Shown here: positions 6,106 through 14,802 of the stretch, one piece after another
How the letters are laid out: every line of letters starts with the position of its first letter
How positions within the stretch are numbered: position 1 is the stretch's first letter
Assembly: GCF_021147775.1 (NCBI RefSeq)
Contig: NZ_JAGTPK010000037.1
Location: 1-54,038, forward strand
From: Pseudomonas californiensis
GTDB taxonomy: Bacteria > Pseudomonadota > Gammaproteobacteria > Pseudomonadales > Pseudomonadaceae
DNA length: 54,038 bases
Reading direction: 5' to 3'
The notes under the pieces: generated by a model
The model's input: only the letters and a program-made list of their open reading frames with translations
The model's database searches: none
Told to the model about the DNA's origin: nothing
Made by a program: the position numbers and the translations under genes

Positions 6106-7434
6106 TTACCCACGTTTGGATGCGCCACGGCTATTTTGTAGGGCGGTGATGTTGTTGCCGACTGGGTGAGCGAATTCGTGAGGCGTTACATGGCCGCTGC
6201 GATTGGCATCAATGTAGTTGCTCCACCACGCCATGATCAGCCGGCGCTGCTCCAGAAATTCAGCTTTGTGGATATACGCGGCGCGCACACGGTTGCGTTC
6301 CTTGTGGCTCATTTGTCTTTCGATGGCTGCGTCGGTCCATAGCCCGGACTCCAGCAGGGCGCTACAGGCCATGGTCCTGAAGCCGTGGCCGCACACGTCC
6401 TTGCTGGTGTCATAGCCGACGTTGCGGAGCATGGTGTTCACCGTGTTCTCGGACATGGGCTTCCAGTACTTGTGGTCGCCCGGTAGGACCAACTCTGAAA
6501 AGCGACTGAGGCTGCGCAGGCGCTCCAGTATTTCGATGACCTGCGGCGATAGCGGAACCATTTGAATGTCGCCGTTCATCTTAGTCCCGCGCGTGGAGTT
6601 GCGTACCCCTTCAATCGGTGCGCGTGTATCGGGGATTTCCCACATGGCGCGTTGGAGGTCGAACTCACTCCATCGCGCGAAGCGCAGTTCGCTGGAGCGG
6701 ACGAATACATGCAGCGTGAGTAGGACGGCAAGGCGTGTCAGCTCGCGGCCGTTGTAGTTGTCGATGCGTTGTAGCAGTTCGGGTAGGCGGTTGAGGGATA
6801 GGGCGGGGCGATGGACTGTGCGCGGCGCGTGAATCGAGCCTGCCAGATCCAGTGCAGGATTCATGGTGATCTGCCGAGCCCTTTTGGCCCCGCGCATGAT
6901 GGTGGATAAGTAGTTCTGTACCCTTAACGCCACATCCATGGTGCCGCGTTCCTTGATGCGCTGGGTGATCTCTAGCAGGTCATGGGTATCGAGTTCAGCG
7001 ATGGGTCGTTGGCCGATCAGCGGGAAGACGTGGGTACGCAGTCGGCTCATCACGGTTTTTGCGTGTCCTTCGGTCCAGCGACGGGACATGTCGGCGTGCC
7101 ACTCCAGAGCAACGGTTTCGAAAAGCAGTGCCGCCCGCTGGGCTACGATCTTGGCCTTCTTCTTTTCTTCCATTGGGTCGAGGTTGTCGAGCAGCAACGC
7201 CTTGGCTTCGTCTCGCTTACGTCGCGCGACGGAAAGGGTAACGATGGGGTAATTGCCGATGATGAGCGTCCCTTCCTTGCCGCTGGGCTTGGTGTACTTC
7301 AAGCGCCAGGTCTTCACGCCATTGGGTTTGACGAAAAGGTACATGCCGCCGCCGTCGAACAGTTTGTAGGCGCGTTCGCGAGTTTTGGCGGTGCGGCATT
7401 GCAGGTCGCTGAGGGGGATCGCAAGACGTGGCAT
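6106..7434 (-). CDS. P4-type site-specific integrase
   Basis: The product has 442 residues from ATG 7434, which has AGGAG ten bases upstream; a longer open frame exists but lacks an initiation signal. The N-terminus MPRLAIPLSDLQC, followed by DGGGMYLFVKPNGVKTWRLKY, is the DUF4102 arm-binding domain. The catalytic domain shows RSSELRFARW (first Arg), GHGFRTMACS (H-x-x-R) and SHKERNRVRAAYIH, with the distal His and nucleophilic Tyr. These enzymes recombine an attachment site in the 3' end of a tRNA gene. The intact tRNA-Thr lies 165 bases upstream and a copy of its 3' end lies at 129-150, which identifies the probable target directly. Confidence 0.95.
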   Translation of the reverse strand: MPRLAIPLSDLQCRTAKTRERAYKLFDGGGMYLFVKPNGVKTWRLKYTKPSGKEGTLIIGNYPIVTLSVARRKRDEAKALLLDNLDPMEEKKKAKIVAQRAALLFETVALEWHADMSRRWTEGHAKTVMSRLRTHVFPLIGQRPIAELDTHDLLEITQRIKERGTMDVALRVQNYLSTIMRGAKRARQITMNPALDLAGSIHAPRTVHRPALSLNRLPELLQRIDNYNGRELTRLAVLLTLHVFVRSSELRFARWSEFDLQRAMWEIPDTRAPIEGVRNSTRGTKMNGDIQMVPLSPQVIEILERLRSLSRFSELVLPGDHKYWKPMSENTVNTMLRNVGYDTSKDVCGHGFRTMACSALLESGLWTDAAIERQMSHKERNRVRAAYIHKAEFLEQRRLIMAWWSNYIDANRSGHVTPHEFAHPVGNNITALQNSRGASKRG

Positions 7435-7528
7435 AGGGGTACGCGCTCCTGACCGGGAAATCGCAGTACCCCTAACATACCCTCGGGGAAGGGGGATTTT
7501 GTTGGATCCCGACAGAGGGTCCTGGAAC

Positions 7529-7556
7529 GAAAAAACCCGCCAAAGGGCGGGTTTTT
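7529..7556 (-). terminator. Rho-independent terminator of tRNA-Thr
   Basis: On the minus strand CCCGCC-CTTT-GGCGGG is followed by six T. It lies 43 bases past the tRNA 3' end. A short T tract on the other strand makes it bidirectional. Confidence 0.85.
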
Positions 7557-7598
7557 GGAGCTTCCAGAGCATTCTGTGGAATGCAATGGAGCCTAATG

Positions 7599-7674
<76 letters not shown>

Positions 7675-7687
7675 GTGTTGGGCTGCG

Positions 7688-7715
7688 AGTATATAGATTC
7701 TGTTGACCTTGTAAA
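7688..7715 (-). promoter_or_regulatory. Promoter of tRNA-Thr
   Basis: On the minus strand, TTTACA (7715-7710) and TATACT (7693-7688) are separated by 16 bases and end about 14 bases before the mature tRNA. Both boxes are close to the sigma-70 consensus. Confidence 0.65.
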
Positions 7716-8494
7716 GCCTAGCTGTCTGATTCAGTTGAAAAAATTTGACCGATGGTTGGACGGGAGAGGGCTTTCTCGGAAGCGGGTGATTGGCGGTGCA
7801 GGACGTTTCCTTTGGTTTGTGCGGATCGGGCTGTTTGATGGGGGTAAGAATGGGTTTTGTGGGTGTTGATTTGCTCGATGATGCAGGTGGTTTTCGGCGT
7901 TTGGGTGCCGGGTTTTTTTGAGTGGGTGATTGAGATCAACGAGTTAGGCGCTGGTGGCTTTTTGGGTGGTTGTCGGGATGGTGATGAGGCAGGGCGGTTT
8001 TGGCTGTTTGCGTGACCGGACGGGTTTGCATAGGCTTGTTCTCAACGGCCCAAGCCACTGAGACAGCGGCGCGGGGCGTTCACTTTTCAGGTTCGGATAA
8101 TGGATTATCCAATGAGTGATACGAAGGATCGTAGCGGGGCTTCGGATGTGCAGTGCACCGAAGGCCGGCCATTCACTGAGAAGCGGTTGTAGAAATTCGT
8201 GATCGCGCCTTGCCCTTCGGGTAGTGCGTCTGGTGATACAAGGCTGTGCATGAACGTTTGAATCGCATGAATGTGCGTCTGAACGTTGATGGAGTCATCA
8301 CCGAGTCGAGTACGGTCAAGGTTGCTCAGGCAATGCGTTGACTGAATCGATGCTGCAAAAACATGCCCGGATCTCGCGATCCGGGCATTTTCTTTGGCGT
8401 TTGTATCCACTCTGTAGCATTGCGATTGGAGTTCAGGCGGTTTTGGCCGATACAGCTGTATCAAAATGGCAGTCGGCCATGGACAGCAAGTGCA
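7716..8494. other. Intergenic region between tRNA-Thr and the J-domain gene
   Basis: No convincing protein gene is visible in about 780 bases. A 26-codon ORF starts at 8112 (MSDTKDRSGAS) without a clear ribosome-binding site. A strong terminator at 8363-8395 ends some transcript coming from the left although no gene precedes it, so a small RNA somewhere in 8050-8390 is possible. The G/T-rich stretch 7850-7990 shows nothing I can name. Confidence 0.35.
8363..8395 (+). terminator. Rho-independent terminator upstream of the J-domain gene
   Basis: ATGCCCGGATC-TCGC-GATCCGGGCAT is an 11-bp perfect stem followed by TTTTCTTT. An A run before it makes it usable from both strands. No annotated gene immediately precedes it on the plus strand. 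Confidence 0.75.
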
Positions 8495-9535
8495 ATGCAA
8501 AGAACGCCTACGCATTACGAGCTGCTGAATGTCGCTCGCGATGCCTCTCCTGATCAGATCAAGAGGGCTTATCGCAAGCTGGCGCAGAAGCTGCACCCGG
8601 ACAGGAATTCCGACCCTTACGCCTCGGACATGATGGGCATCGTCAACGCGTCTCACGATGTGTTGGCTGATACCGCGAAGCGCGCGGCCTATGACGCGCA
8701 GCTGGTTGCCGAAGAGCAAAAGGCTCGTGAGGAGGCTGCGCGCCGTCGACAGGTGCAGGCAGTGCGGGGGCGTGCGGTCCATGTTTATGCGTCGGCGTCG
8801 GCGTCGATGGCGGACACGGCAGCCGCTGGTTCTGCTCAGACGGCCTCTGCTGGGCCGCGGCGTCCTGCTCAGTCAGGGTCGTCGGCGAAATCCTCAGTAC
8901 CCAGGTCTCCCGGTGGCAAGCCTAAAAGCCTGCTGCGCTGGGCGTCGCTGTTCGTGATTTTTTGCGCGGCAGGTGCATGGATGGGTTACGACCCCGGCGC
9001 GGGCAAGTCGTTTGTGCCGAGCGAACCGCCGCCGGTTGCGCAGACGTGGGTCAAGCCTGCGCCTCTACCGGAACCCGTCGAGGAAACGTCTACTCCCGTG
9101 AAGTTGGTCGACCCGGCTGAGCCAGAGTGTCAGGTGCCGGACCTTGACCCGATGGGGGCGCCATGGCCGAAGAAGGCGGGTTACGTCAGCGACATGCCGG
9201 TGCTCAGGGATAACGGCTGGTCGCAGATCACCATCGACAACACTGCTGGCGGCTCAGCGGTTTACGCCAAGGTGACGGACGCGGTCGGGCGCAAGGCGTT
9301 TCGTCATGCGTTCATTCCGGCGGGTTCGGCGTTCACGTTTGCCAAGATGGACGCTGGCTTGTATTTGCTCAAGTACAAGATGCTCGACACCGGTTGTGCG
9401 TTTGCGTCGGGGCGGATCCTGATGGAAGAGACGCCAATGGGCAGTCAGATCAAGTCCAGTGTGTACAAATTGACGCTGCGCAAACTGCAGAGCCGCAACG
9501 TGCCGTTTTCCAGGCTCAAGGAAGATCAGTTCTGA
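8495..9535 (+). CDS. Membrane-anchored J-domain (DnaJ-like) protein
   Basis: The product has 346 residues. Residues 7-68 form a J domain, with YELLNVARDASPDQIKRAYR, the HPD tripeptide at 34-36 that stimulates Hsp70 ATPase, and KRAAYDA closing it. Residues 69-140 are charged and then Ala/Ser-rich. One hydrophobic segment, about 146-164 (LLRWASLFVIFCAAGAWMG), is a likely transmembrane anchor. The last 180 residues are probably periplasmic and unrecognised. There is no Gly/Phe region or zinc centre, so this is a type III J protein that recruits DnaK to a membrane task, not general DnaJ. The start at 8495 is chosen because it begins just before the domain; its ribosome-binding site is weak. Confidence 0.8.
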   Translation: MQRTPTHYELLNVARDASPDQIKRAYRKLAQKLHPDRNSDPYASDMMGIVNASHDVLADTAKRAAYDAQLVAEEQKAREEAARRRQVQAVRGRAVHVYASASASMADTAAAGSAQTASAGPRRPAQSGSSAKSSVPRSPGGKPKSLLRWASLFVIFCAAGAWMGYDPGAGKSFVPSEPPPVAQTWVKPAPLPEPVEETSTPVKLVDPAEPECQVPDLDPMGAPWPKKAGYVSDMPVLRDNGWSQITIDNTAGGSAVYAKVTDAVGRKAFRHAFIPAGSAFTFAKMDAGLYLLKYKMLDTGCAFASGRILMEETPMGSQIKSSVYKLTLRKLQSRNVPFSRLKEDQF

Positions 9536-9739
9536 TCGCTCGGTAATGGCTTGTCGTCCCGACGGCCCCAGGCTGGAAGTGGCTGCGATGTTCTGATCTG
9601 TGACGATTTGCAACGTTTAAGGCCCTGTTTTGAAGGGCTTTTCTCTTTCTTTTGAAAGACATTTCCGAGAGAATCCCCGCCCGCTTGCGCCCCTCGTTCC
9701 ATGCTTCTACTCTGCCGCCGTCGCTGCTCATCAGCGATC
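9536..9739. other. Short intergenic stretch
   Basis: No gene, terminator or promoter that I can support. The structured leader of the next gene begins at about 9740. Confidence 0.3.
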
Positions 9740-9908
9740 GGGTTTAGTCGCCCGGATATGAGTTAAGGCGCATCGCGCCGCTTATGGCGGCTGTGCGTAG
9801 GGCACCCTCGGGTGCGCCGGTCTTAGCTCCCGGTCGACTAACCTTCGTACAGCTGCCACCTCTATCATTTAGTCGCGACTCAGTGGCAGTTTCATTGAGG
9901 AGAGCTAA
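9740..9908 (+). ncRNA. Candidate structured leader RNA of the DUF6124 gene
   Basis: GGTTTAGTCG-CCCGG at 9741-9755 can pair with CTCCCGGTCGACTAACC at 9827-9843. This long-range stem encloses two hairpins, GCCGC-GCGGC (9777-9791) and GGGCACCC-GGTGCGCC (9800-9818). A further hairpin, CTGCCAC (9853-9859) with GTGGCAG (9883-9889), sits just before the ribosome-binding site. So many nested complementary segments in a short leader suggest RNA-level control of the next gene. I recall similar sequence before related small genes in other pseudomonads, but cannot check it here. Confidence 0.5.
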
Positions 9909-9911
9909 ACC

Positions 9912-10235
9912 ATGGTCAAAGTCAACCCCGATCCGCCTGTAAATCTGTCGTCCAAGCCGATCTTCGACCAGGCCGTGGTCAAGCGTGCCATGGCGTGTTA
10001 CCTGCCCGTTGGCCGATCAGCAGAAAGCATCAAGGACGGCAGTACCGACTACGTCAGCCTCGAAGCAACGCTACTGCACGCACTGGATTTTCTGCGGTGC
10101 GCATCCGTCACGGCCTACGAACTTGGCGATGAACTTACCGGTTCGCGTCGCGACCTCGCTTTCGCGTCCATGCACCTGGTCGAGATGGCCAAAGTGATGG
10201 TCGAACGCTCTCTGGAATGCATCGAAGAGGACTGA
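9912..10235 (+). CDS. DUF6124-family small protein
   Basis: The product has 107 residues and resembles the Pseudomonas-typical DUF6124 family: a variable N-terminus with VNPDPPVNLSS, then a helical core, VSLEATLLHALDFLRCASV, followed by a second helix, FASMHLVEMAKVMVERSLE. No catalytic motif or membrane segment is visible and no function is established. The ATG follows GAGGAG at a suitable distance. It stands alone behind the structured leader at 9740-9908. Confidence 0.75.
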   Translation: MVKVNPDPPVNLSSKPIFDQAVVKRAMACYLPVGRSAESIKDGSTDYVSLEATLLHALDFLRCASVTAYELGDELTGSRRDLAFASMHLVEMAKVMVERSLECIEED

Positions 10236-10531
10236 AACCCTGAGCGGGTCCGGTCGTGTGCGCACGGCCATGCAGGTGTGATCCGATGGCGTTTCAGCCT
10301 TGTGCCAGAGCCCTCGCCAAAATCGTTATGCACAATTGCGCTATAGCAACGGGCGAATGCATCCGAAAGGATGCAAAGGGCGTGATACGGCCGCAAAGCA
10401 CTGTTTTTGCGGCCCTTCATACGCGATAGCAGAAAAAATCAGGGGCTTCAGTTACTGGCGCACCAAGCTTTAACGCACCAATCGGAATTTTCATCAACAG
10501 ACTTATCCACAGGATATTCTGTTGTTTTGGA
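10236..10531. other. Intergenic region with hairpins
   Basis: GCATCC-GAAA-GGATGC (10359-10374) and GGCCGCAAA / TTTGCGGCC (10389-10397 with 10406-10414) are good stems. The second could terminate the DUF6124 transcript or the opposing methyltransferase transcript, but neither strand has a proper T tract. No gene is visible. Confidence 0.45.
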
Positions 10532-11749
10532 TCACGACTTGTGGGCCAGTATCAGTAGATTGCGCGGGGTGAGCTGGCAGTCACAGAAGGTTCCGACGCT
10601 GACGCTGTAACCGTGCTCTTGCACGTACATGGCCCGGTCCAGTACCAGCCACATTTCCAGCGGCCGTCGGAACAGATTGCGGACCCGTTCCAGGTTGCGC
10701 ACCTGAGCCAGGCGCTGCCAGCCTGCCGCTTCCAGTTTCGCCCAGTCCTGTCGGTCCGGCGCAGGCAGTTTTTTCAGTTGTGCCAGATGGCGGCAATAGT
10801 CTTCGTAGCTCGCATCCAGCCATGAAACCGGCAGCGATGGCGTGGGCAGGTAATCATCGATGCCGCGCAAGGTACGTTGCAGCAGATCGAAACCCAGCCG
10901 TCGCGCCATGGAAGTGTCGCGCTGGCGACGCACCCGCGCGCCAGCGGTTACAGTTTCGCTCAGGGGCAGGCCGAGTTCGTCGCGCGAGAGCTTCAGGCCG
11001 GACGCCTTGCCTTCGGCGGAAAGAGGCTGATAGTGGTCATGCTCGGTGCGGTTGTAGCAGCACGGTGCTATTGCCATGTGCTGGCAGCCGGTGTGGCTGG
11101 CCAATTCAATGAGTTGTACATGCAAGTCGCCACAAGCGTGCAGCGCGACGGGGCTGTGTTCCGGCTGAAGTGTGCGCCAAGTATCGTCGGCCATGACGTC
11201 TTGCTGAAGGTGCCGGGCCGGGATGCCTTGGCGGGTACTGAGTGCAATGCCTGCTTCGATCAACGCCGGATCACGCTCCATGCAGGTGAGCTGTTGGCCA
11301 GGACGGGTCAGGCGACGTCCCAGATGCCCTTTGCCTGCGCACCAGTCGAGCCAGTGGGTGGCGACATCACGGGTGTCGAGGTGGCGGGCGAAGGCTTCGA
11401 TCTGCTGCCATTTGCGGCCCGGTACGTCGACACTCATGCGCGCTTCGACCGGTTCCAGCGGGTAGCTGGGCAGTTCTGCAACATGGCTCAGCTCATTGGC
11501 TTCAACCAATAACGGCGCGAACGGAAAGGGCGCATCGGACGGTTGCGTGCCAAGGTCTGCTGCTTCCGCCTGTTCCAGCGATTGCTGGCGCAGCCAGTCA
11601 GCCAGTTCGGGATAGGTGTCTTCCCACGGCAGGCGCAGGTGGGTAAAGGGTTTGGGGCGCCACAATGCCTGATGCGCGAACAGAAAGCTGTCCAGCGCAC
11701 GAAAGTGGCTACGAAGGTGTTCGTCCCGCAAGCAAGTGTCAGAGGCCAT
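10532..11749 (-). CDS. SAM-dependent methyltransferase of the Methyltransf_32 type
   Basis: The product has 405 residues. The SAM-binding motif lies mid-protein: WLDWCAGKGHLGRRL, followed by an acidic position in CMERDP. HACGDLHVQLIE and MAIAPCCYNRTEHDHY are typical of the family related to the methyltransferase part of eukaryotic GSTCD-like proteins. The substrate is unknown; RNA or small-molecule methylation are both possible. It is the last gene downstream of the hisM-like permease on the same strand, 56 bases away, and could share its transcript without functional link. There is no strong ribosome-binding site at the chosen start. Confidence 0.8.
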   Translation of the reverse strand: MASDTCLRDEHLRSHFRALDSFLFAHQALWRPKPFTHLRLPWEDTYPELADWLRQQSLEQAEAADLGTQPSDAPFPFAPLLVEANELSHVAELPSYPLEPVEARMSVDVPGRKWQQIEAFARHLDTRDVATHWLDWCAGKGHLGRRLTRPGQQLTCMERDPALIEAGIALSTRQGIPARHLQQDVMADDTWRTLQPEHSPVALHACGDLHVQLIELASHTGCQHMAIAPCCYNRTEHDHYQPLSAEGKASGLKLSRDELGLPLSETVTAGARVRRQRDTSMARRLGFDLLQRTLRGIDDYLPTPSLPVSWLDASYEDYCRHLAQLKKLPAPDRQDWAKLEAAGWQRLAQVRNLERVRNLFRRPLEMWLVLDRAMYVQEHGYSVSVGTFCDCQLTPRNLLILAHKS

Positions 11750-11805
11750 GGTCGAAGACTTCGCGTGATGGAGTGCTGGCAGGAAAAAGGCCAGCCCCCT
11801 TCATA

Positions 11806-12495
11806 TCAGCGACCTTGACTGGCGTCTACGCGCAAGAGCTTTTCCAGCAAACGGAAGCCCTGCACCAGTACAAACGCCATGACGAGGTAGAACATGCCTG
11901 CGGCAAAGAATATCTCCACCGGCAGATAGGTGCGGGCGATGATGGTGCGGGCCATGCCGGTCAGTTCCAGCAGGGTCACGGTGCTCGCCAGCGCGCTGGC
12001 CTTGAGCATCAGGATCACTTCATTGCTGTAGGCGGGCAGGCCGATGCGTGCGGCACGCGGTAGCACGATGTAGAACAGCGCCTTCCATTTCGACATGCCC
12101 AGCGCCCGCGCCGCTTCGACTTCGCCCGCTGGCACGGCCTGAATCGCGCCGCGCAGGATCTCTGCGATGTACGCAGCAGTGTGCAGGGTCATGGTGATGA
12201 CGGCACACCAGAACGGGTCGCGCAGGTATGGCCACAGCGGCCCCTCACGCACTGCATCAAACTGCGCCAGGCCGTAATAGACCAGGAACAGCTGGACCAG
12301 CAGCGGCGTGCCACGGAAGACAAAGATGTAGGCGTAGGGCAGGGCACGTACCGGAAAGTGCCGTGACGAGCGGGCAATGCCAATCGGGATGGCGATGATC
12401 AGGCCCGCGATGACGGCAATCGCTACCAGTTCCAGCGTCAGCGTTGCACCCTGTGCCAGTCGCGGCATCCACTTGATGATGACTTCCCAGTTCAT
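11806..12495 (-). CDS. hisM: Polar amino-acid ABC transporter permease, HisM type
   Basis: The product has 229 residues with about five membrane segments. The cytoplasmic EAA loop, GEVEAARALGMSKWKALFYIVLPRA, couples it to the ATPase. It resembles the HisM/ArtM permeases that pair with HisQ in import of basic amino acids. The start overlaps the hisQ stop by four bases (ATGA), the usual sign of translational coupling, and GAGGAG lies just upstream. Symbol by analogy with the enterobacterial system; the transported amino acid is inferred from the binding protein. Confidence 0.88.
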   Translation of the reverse strand: MNWEVIIKWMPRLAQGATLTLELVAIAVIAGLIIAIPIGIARSSRHFPVRALPYAYIFVFRGTPLLVQLFLVYYGLAQFDAVREGPLWPYLRDPFWCAVITMTLHTAAYIAEILRGAIQAVPAGEVEAARALGMSKWKALFYIVLPRAARIGLPAYSNEVILMLKASALASTVTLLELTGMARTIIARTYLPVEIFFAAGMFYLVMAFVLVQGFRLLEKLLRVDASQGR

Positions 12496-13187
12496 GTCGC
12501 GCTCCTCGCAAAGCCGCGAGCGGCGCGTTTTTCCAGAAAGTACATGCCGATCATGGCCAGCACGGTCAGGCCGAGGTACATGAACGCGGCAACCATATAA
12601 AAGGTGAAGGCTTCTTTGGTGAAGCCCACCGCGATCTGCGCGTGGCGCATGATTTCTTCCAGGCCGATGACTGATACCAGTGCGGTGTCTTTCATCAGGA
12701 TCATGAACAGATTGCCGAGGCCGGGCAGGGCGATGCGCCACATTTGCGGCAGGATCAGTTTGAACAGGATGCGCGGGCGCGACATGCCGAGCGCAAGGCC
12801 TGCTTCACGGTTACCTTTGGGGATGGCCAGAATCGCGCCGCGAAACACTTCGGTGGCGTATGCGCCAAAGCACAGGCCCAGCGCGATGACGCCCGCAGCG
12901 AAGGCGCTCAGGGCCAGATCAGGTATGCCGAACAGCTCGCCCAGTGCGCGCATGCCGTTGACGGTGCCGAAGTAGATCAGCAGCACCCAGAGCAACTCCG
13001 GAACGCCGCGCACCAGTGTGGAATAGGTTCCACCCAGCCATTGCAGTGGCTTGTAGGGCGAAGTTTTTGCCAAGGCGCCGAGCAGCCCGAGCACCAGCCC
13101 AAGGCAAAGGGCCGAGAGTGCAAGCTGGACAGTCATCAGCGCGCCAGCCGCGAGGGCCGGGCCGAATCCGTGTAAATCAATGTTCAT
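12492..13187 (-). CDS. hisQ: Polar amino-acid ABC transporter permease, HisQ type
   Basis: The product has 231 residues, with five predicted membrane segments and the EAA loop GNREAGLALGMSRPRILFKLILP. It forms the heterodimeric channel with the adjacent HisM-like protein. It begins 66 bases after the binding-protein gene and ends overlapping hisM. The ribosome-binding site is weak, which fits expression from the operon transcript. Confidence 0.88.
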   Translation of the reverse strand: MNIDLHGFGPALAAGALMTVQLALSALCLGLVLGLLGALAKTSPYKPLQWLGGTYSTLVRGVPELLWVLLIYFGTVNGMRALGELFGIPDLALSAFAAGVIALGLCFGAYATEVFRGAILAIPKGNREAGLALGMSRPRILFKLILPQMWRIALPGLGNLFMILMKDTALVSVIGLEEIMRHAQIAVGFTKEAFTFYMVAAFMYLGLTVLAMIGMYFLEKRAARGFARSAT

Positions 13188-13253
13188 GGGCAGGCTTTGT
13201 CAGGACAGGCCGCCGCGCTGGTTCAGAAAGCAGCGGCGGCACCGTCTGGTGAA

Positions 13254-14015
13254 TCAGAGGATGCTGAAAGGGAAATACTTGTCGTTGATCTTCTTGTACG
13301 AACCGTCAGCGATGATCTCTTTCAGCGCTTCGTTCAGACGCTCGCGCAGTGGGTCACCCTTGCGCACAGCGATACCGATCTTGTCGTTCTGCTCGACAGG
13401 CTCGCCCTTGAACTCGAAGTTCTTGCCGGCATCACTTTTCAGCCATTCGTAGCTGACATATTTGTCGGCGAGCATGGCGTCGACGCGACCGGAAACCAGA
13501 TCGAGGAACGCGTTTTCCTGGGTGTCATAGAGCTTGGGGTCGAGAATGTCGAGCTTGTCTTCCAGCCAGGTGGCGGCCAGCGTCGAGCGCTGCGCGCCAA
13601 CAGCTTTGCCAGCCAGGCTCTCTTTGGCCTTGTCTATCGTCGAGAAATCAAAGGAAGAGGTTTTCGGCCCAATGAACTGCAGCTTGTTGGAGTAGTACGG
13701 GTCGGTGAAATCGACAGCCTGTTTGCGCTCATCGGTGATCGACATCGACGAGATCAGGAAGTCGAACTTCTGGGCGTTCAGGGCCGGGATGATGCCGTCC
13801 CAGTCGGAGGTCACGATTTCGCACTCGACCTTGAGTTTGGCGCACAGGGCCTTGCCGATGTCCGCGTCGAAGCCCACCACCTGGCCGCTGGCGTCCTTGT
13901 TGTTGAACGGAGGGTAGGCCGCTTCGATGCCCATTTTCAGGGTTTCAGCGAAAGCACTGGTCGTGAAAGCCAGGGTGGCAGCTGCGACCAGCAAGATCTT
14001 TTTGTACGTCTGCAT
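13254..14015 (-). CDS. argT: Periplasmic basic amino-acid-binding protein
   Basis: The product has 253 residues with a clear Sec signal peptide (KKILLVAAATLAFTTSAFA, cleaved before ETL). The family-3 binding fold shows LKMGIEAAYPPFNNKD, FDADIGKALCAKL, DWDGIIPALNAQKFDFLIS and SITDERKQAVDFTDPYY, as in lysine/arginine/ornithine- and histidine-binding proteins. It delivers substrate to HisQM. GGAG lies nine bases before the ATG. The gene lies 13 bases downstream of hisP, an order (ATPase first) that differs from the enterobacterial operon. ArgT and HisJ cannot be told apart from sequence alone. Confidence 0.88.
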   Translation of the reverse strand: MQTYKKILLVAAATLAFTTSAFAETLKMGIEAAYPPFNNKDASGQVVGFDADIGKALCAKLKVECEIVTSDWDGIIPALNAQKFDFLISSMSITDERKQAVDFTDPYYSNKLQFIGPKTSSFDFSTIDKAKESLAGKAVGAQRSTLAATWLEDKLDILDPKLYDTQENAFLDLVSGRVDAMLADKYVSYEWLKSDAGKNFEFKGEPVEQNDKIGIAVRKGDPLRERLNEALKEIIADGSYKKINDKYFPFSIL

Positions 14016-14028
14016 GGATGTTGCTCCG

Positions 14029-14802
14029 TTAGCGGTGACTCGACATGAATTGTTTGCACCTTACCGACAGCGGATCTTCGAATACTTGCTGTGGTGTGCC
14101 CTGTTCTTCGACCAATCCTTGATGCAAAAACACGACTTCACTTGAAACATGACGCGCAAAATTCATTTCGTGAGTCACCAGCAGCATGGTTCGGCCTTCT
14201 TCAGCCAGGCTACGAATGACGTTGAGCACTTCCTGAACCATTTCCGGATCGAGTGCCGAGGTCGGCTCGTCGAAGAGAATGACCTTGGGTTGCATCGCCA
14301 GCGTGCGTGCGATGGCGGCGCGTTGCTGTTGCCCACCTGACAGCTGAGCGGGGTACGCATGGCGTTTATCGGCGATACCGACTTTGGCCAGCAGCGCTTC
14401 GGCGACTTCGGTGGCTTCGGCCTTGCTCTGGCCGAGCACGCGACGTGGGGCTTCGATGATGTTATCGAGCACGCTCATGTGCGGCCACAGGTTGAAGTTC
14501 TGAAAGACGAAGCCTATCTCGCTGCGCAGACGATTGATCTGCCGGTTGTCGGCGGCGATCAGTTCACCGTTACGGGCGGTCTTGAGCTTGAGTTCTTCAC
14601 CTGCCACCAGGATTTGGCCCTTGTGCGGGTTCTCCAGCAGGTTGATGCAGCGCAACAAGGTGGATTTGCCGGAACCGGATGAACCCAAAATCGAGATGAC
14701 GTCGCCGTCGCGCGCGGTCAGCGAGATGCCTTTGAGCACCTCAAGCTGGTCGTAGCGCTTGTGCAGATCGCGGATTTCCAGGGCGGGCGTGGCCTCAGCC
14801 AT
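14029..14802 (-). CDS. hisP: Amino-acid ABC transporter ATP-binding protein, HisP type
   Basis: The product has 257 residues. Walker A is GSSGSGKST, the Q loop is FVFQNFNLWPH, the signature is LSGGQQQR, Walker B is VILFDEPTSALD and the switch His is in VTHEMNFA. The insert of about ten residues after Walker A (LKLKTARNGELIAADNRQ) is characteristic of HisP-type rather than GlnQ-type ATPases. It is the first gene of the unit hisP-argT-hisQ-hisM; GAGGAC precedes the ATG. Confidence 0.9.
   Translation of the reverse strand: MAEATPALEIRDLHKRYDQLEVLKGISLTARDGDVISILGSSGSGKSTLLRCINLLENPHKGQILVAGEELKLKTARNGELIAADNRQINRLRSEIGFVFQNFNLWPHMSVLDNIIEAPRRVLGQSKAEATEVAEALLAKVGIADKRHAYPAQLSGGQQQRAAIARTLAMQPKVILFDEPTSALDPEMVQEVLNVIRSLAEEGRTMLLVTHEMNFARHVSSEVVFLHQGLVEEQGTPQQVFEDPLSVRCKQFMSSHR

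Noticed and set aside
8105..8782. A 225-codon minus-strand frame overlapping the J-domain gene
   Set aside because: Lies over the conserved J domain in the opposite strand and crosses a strong terminator.
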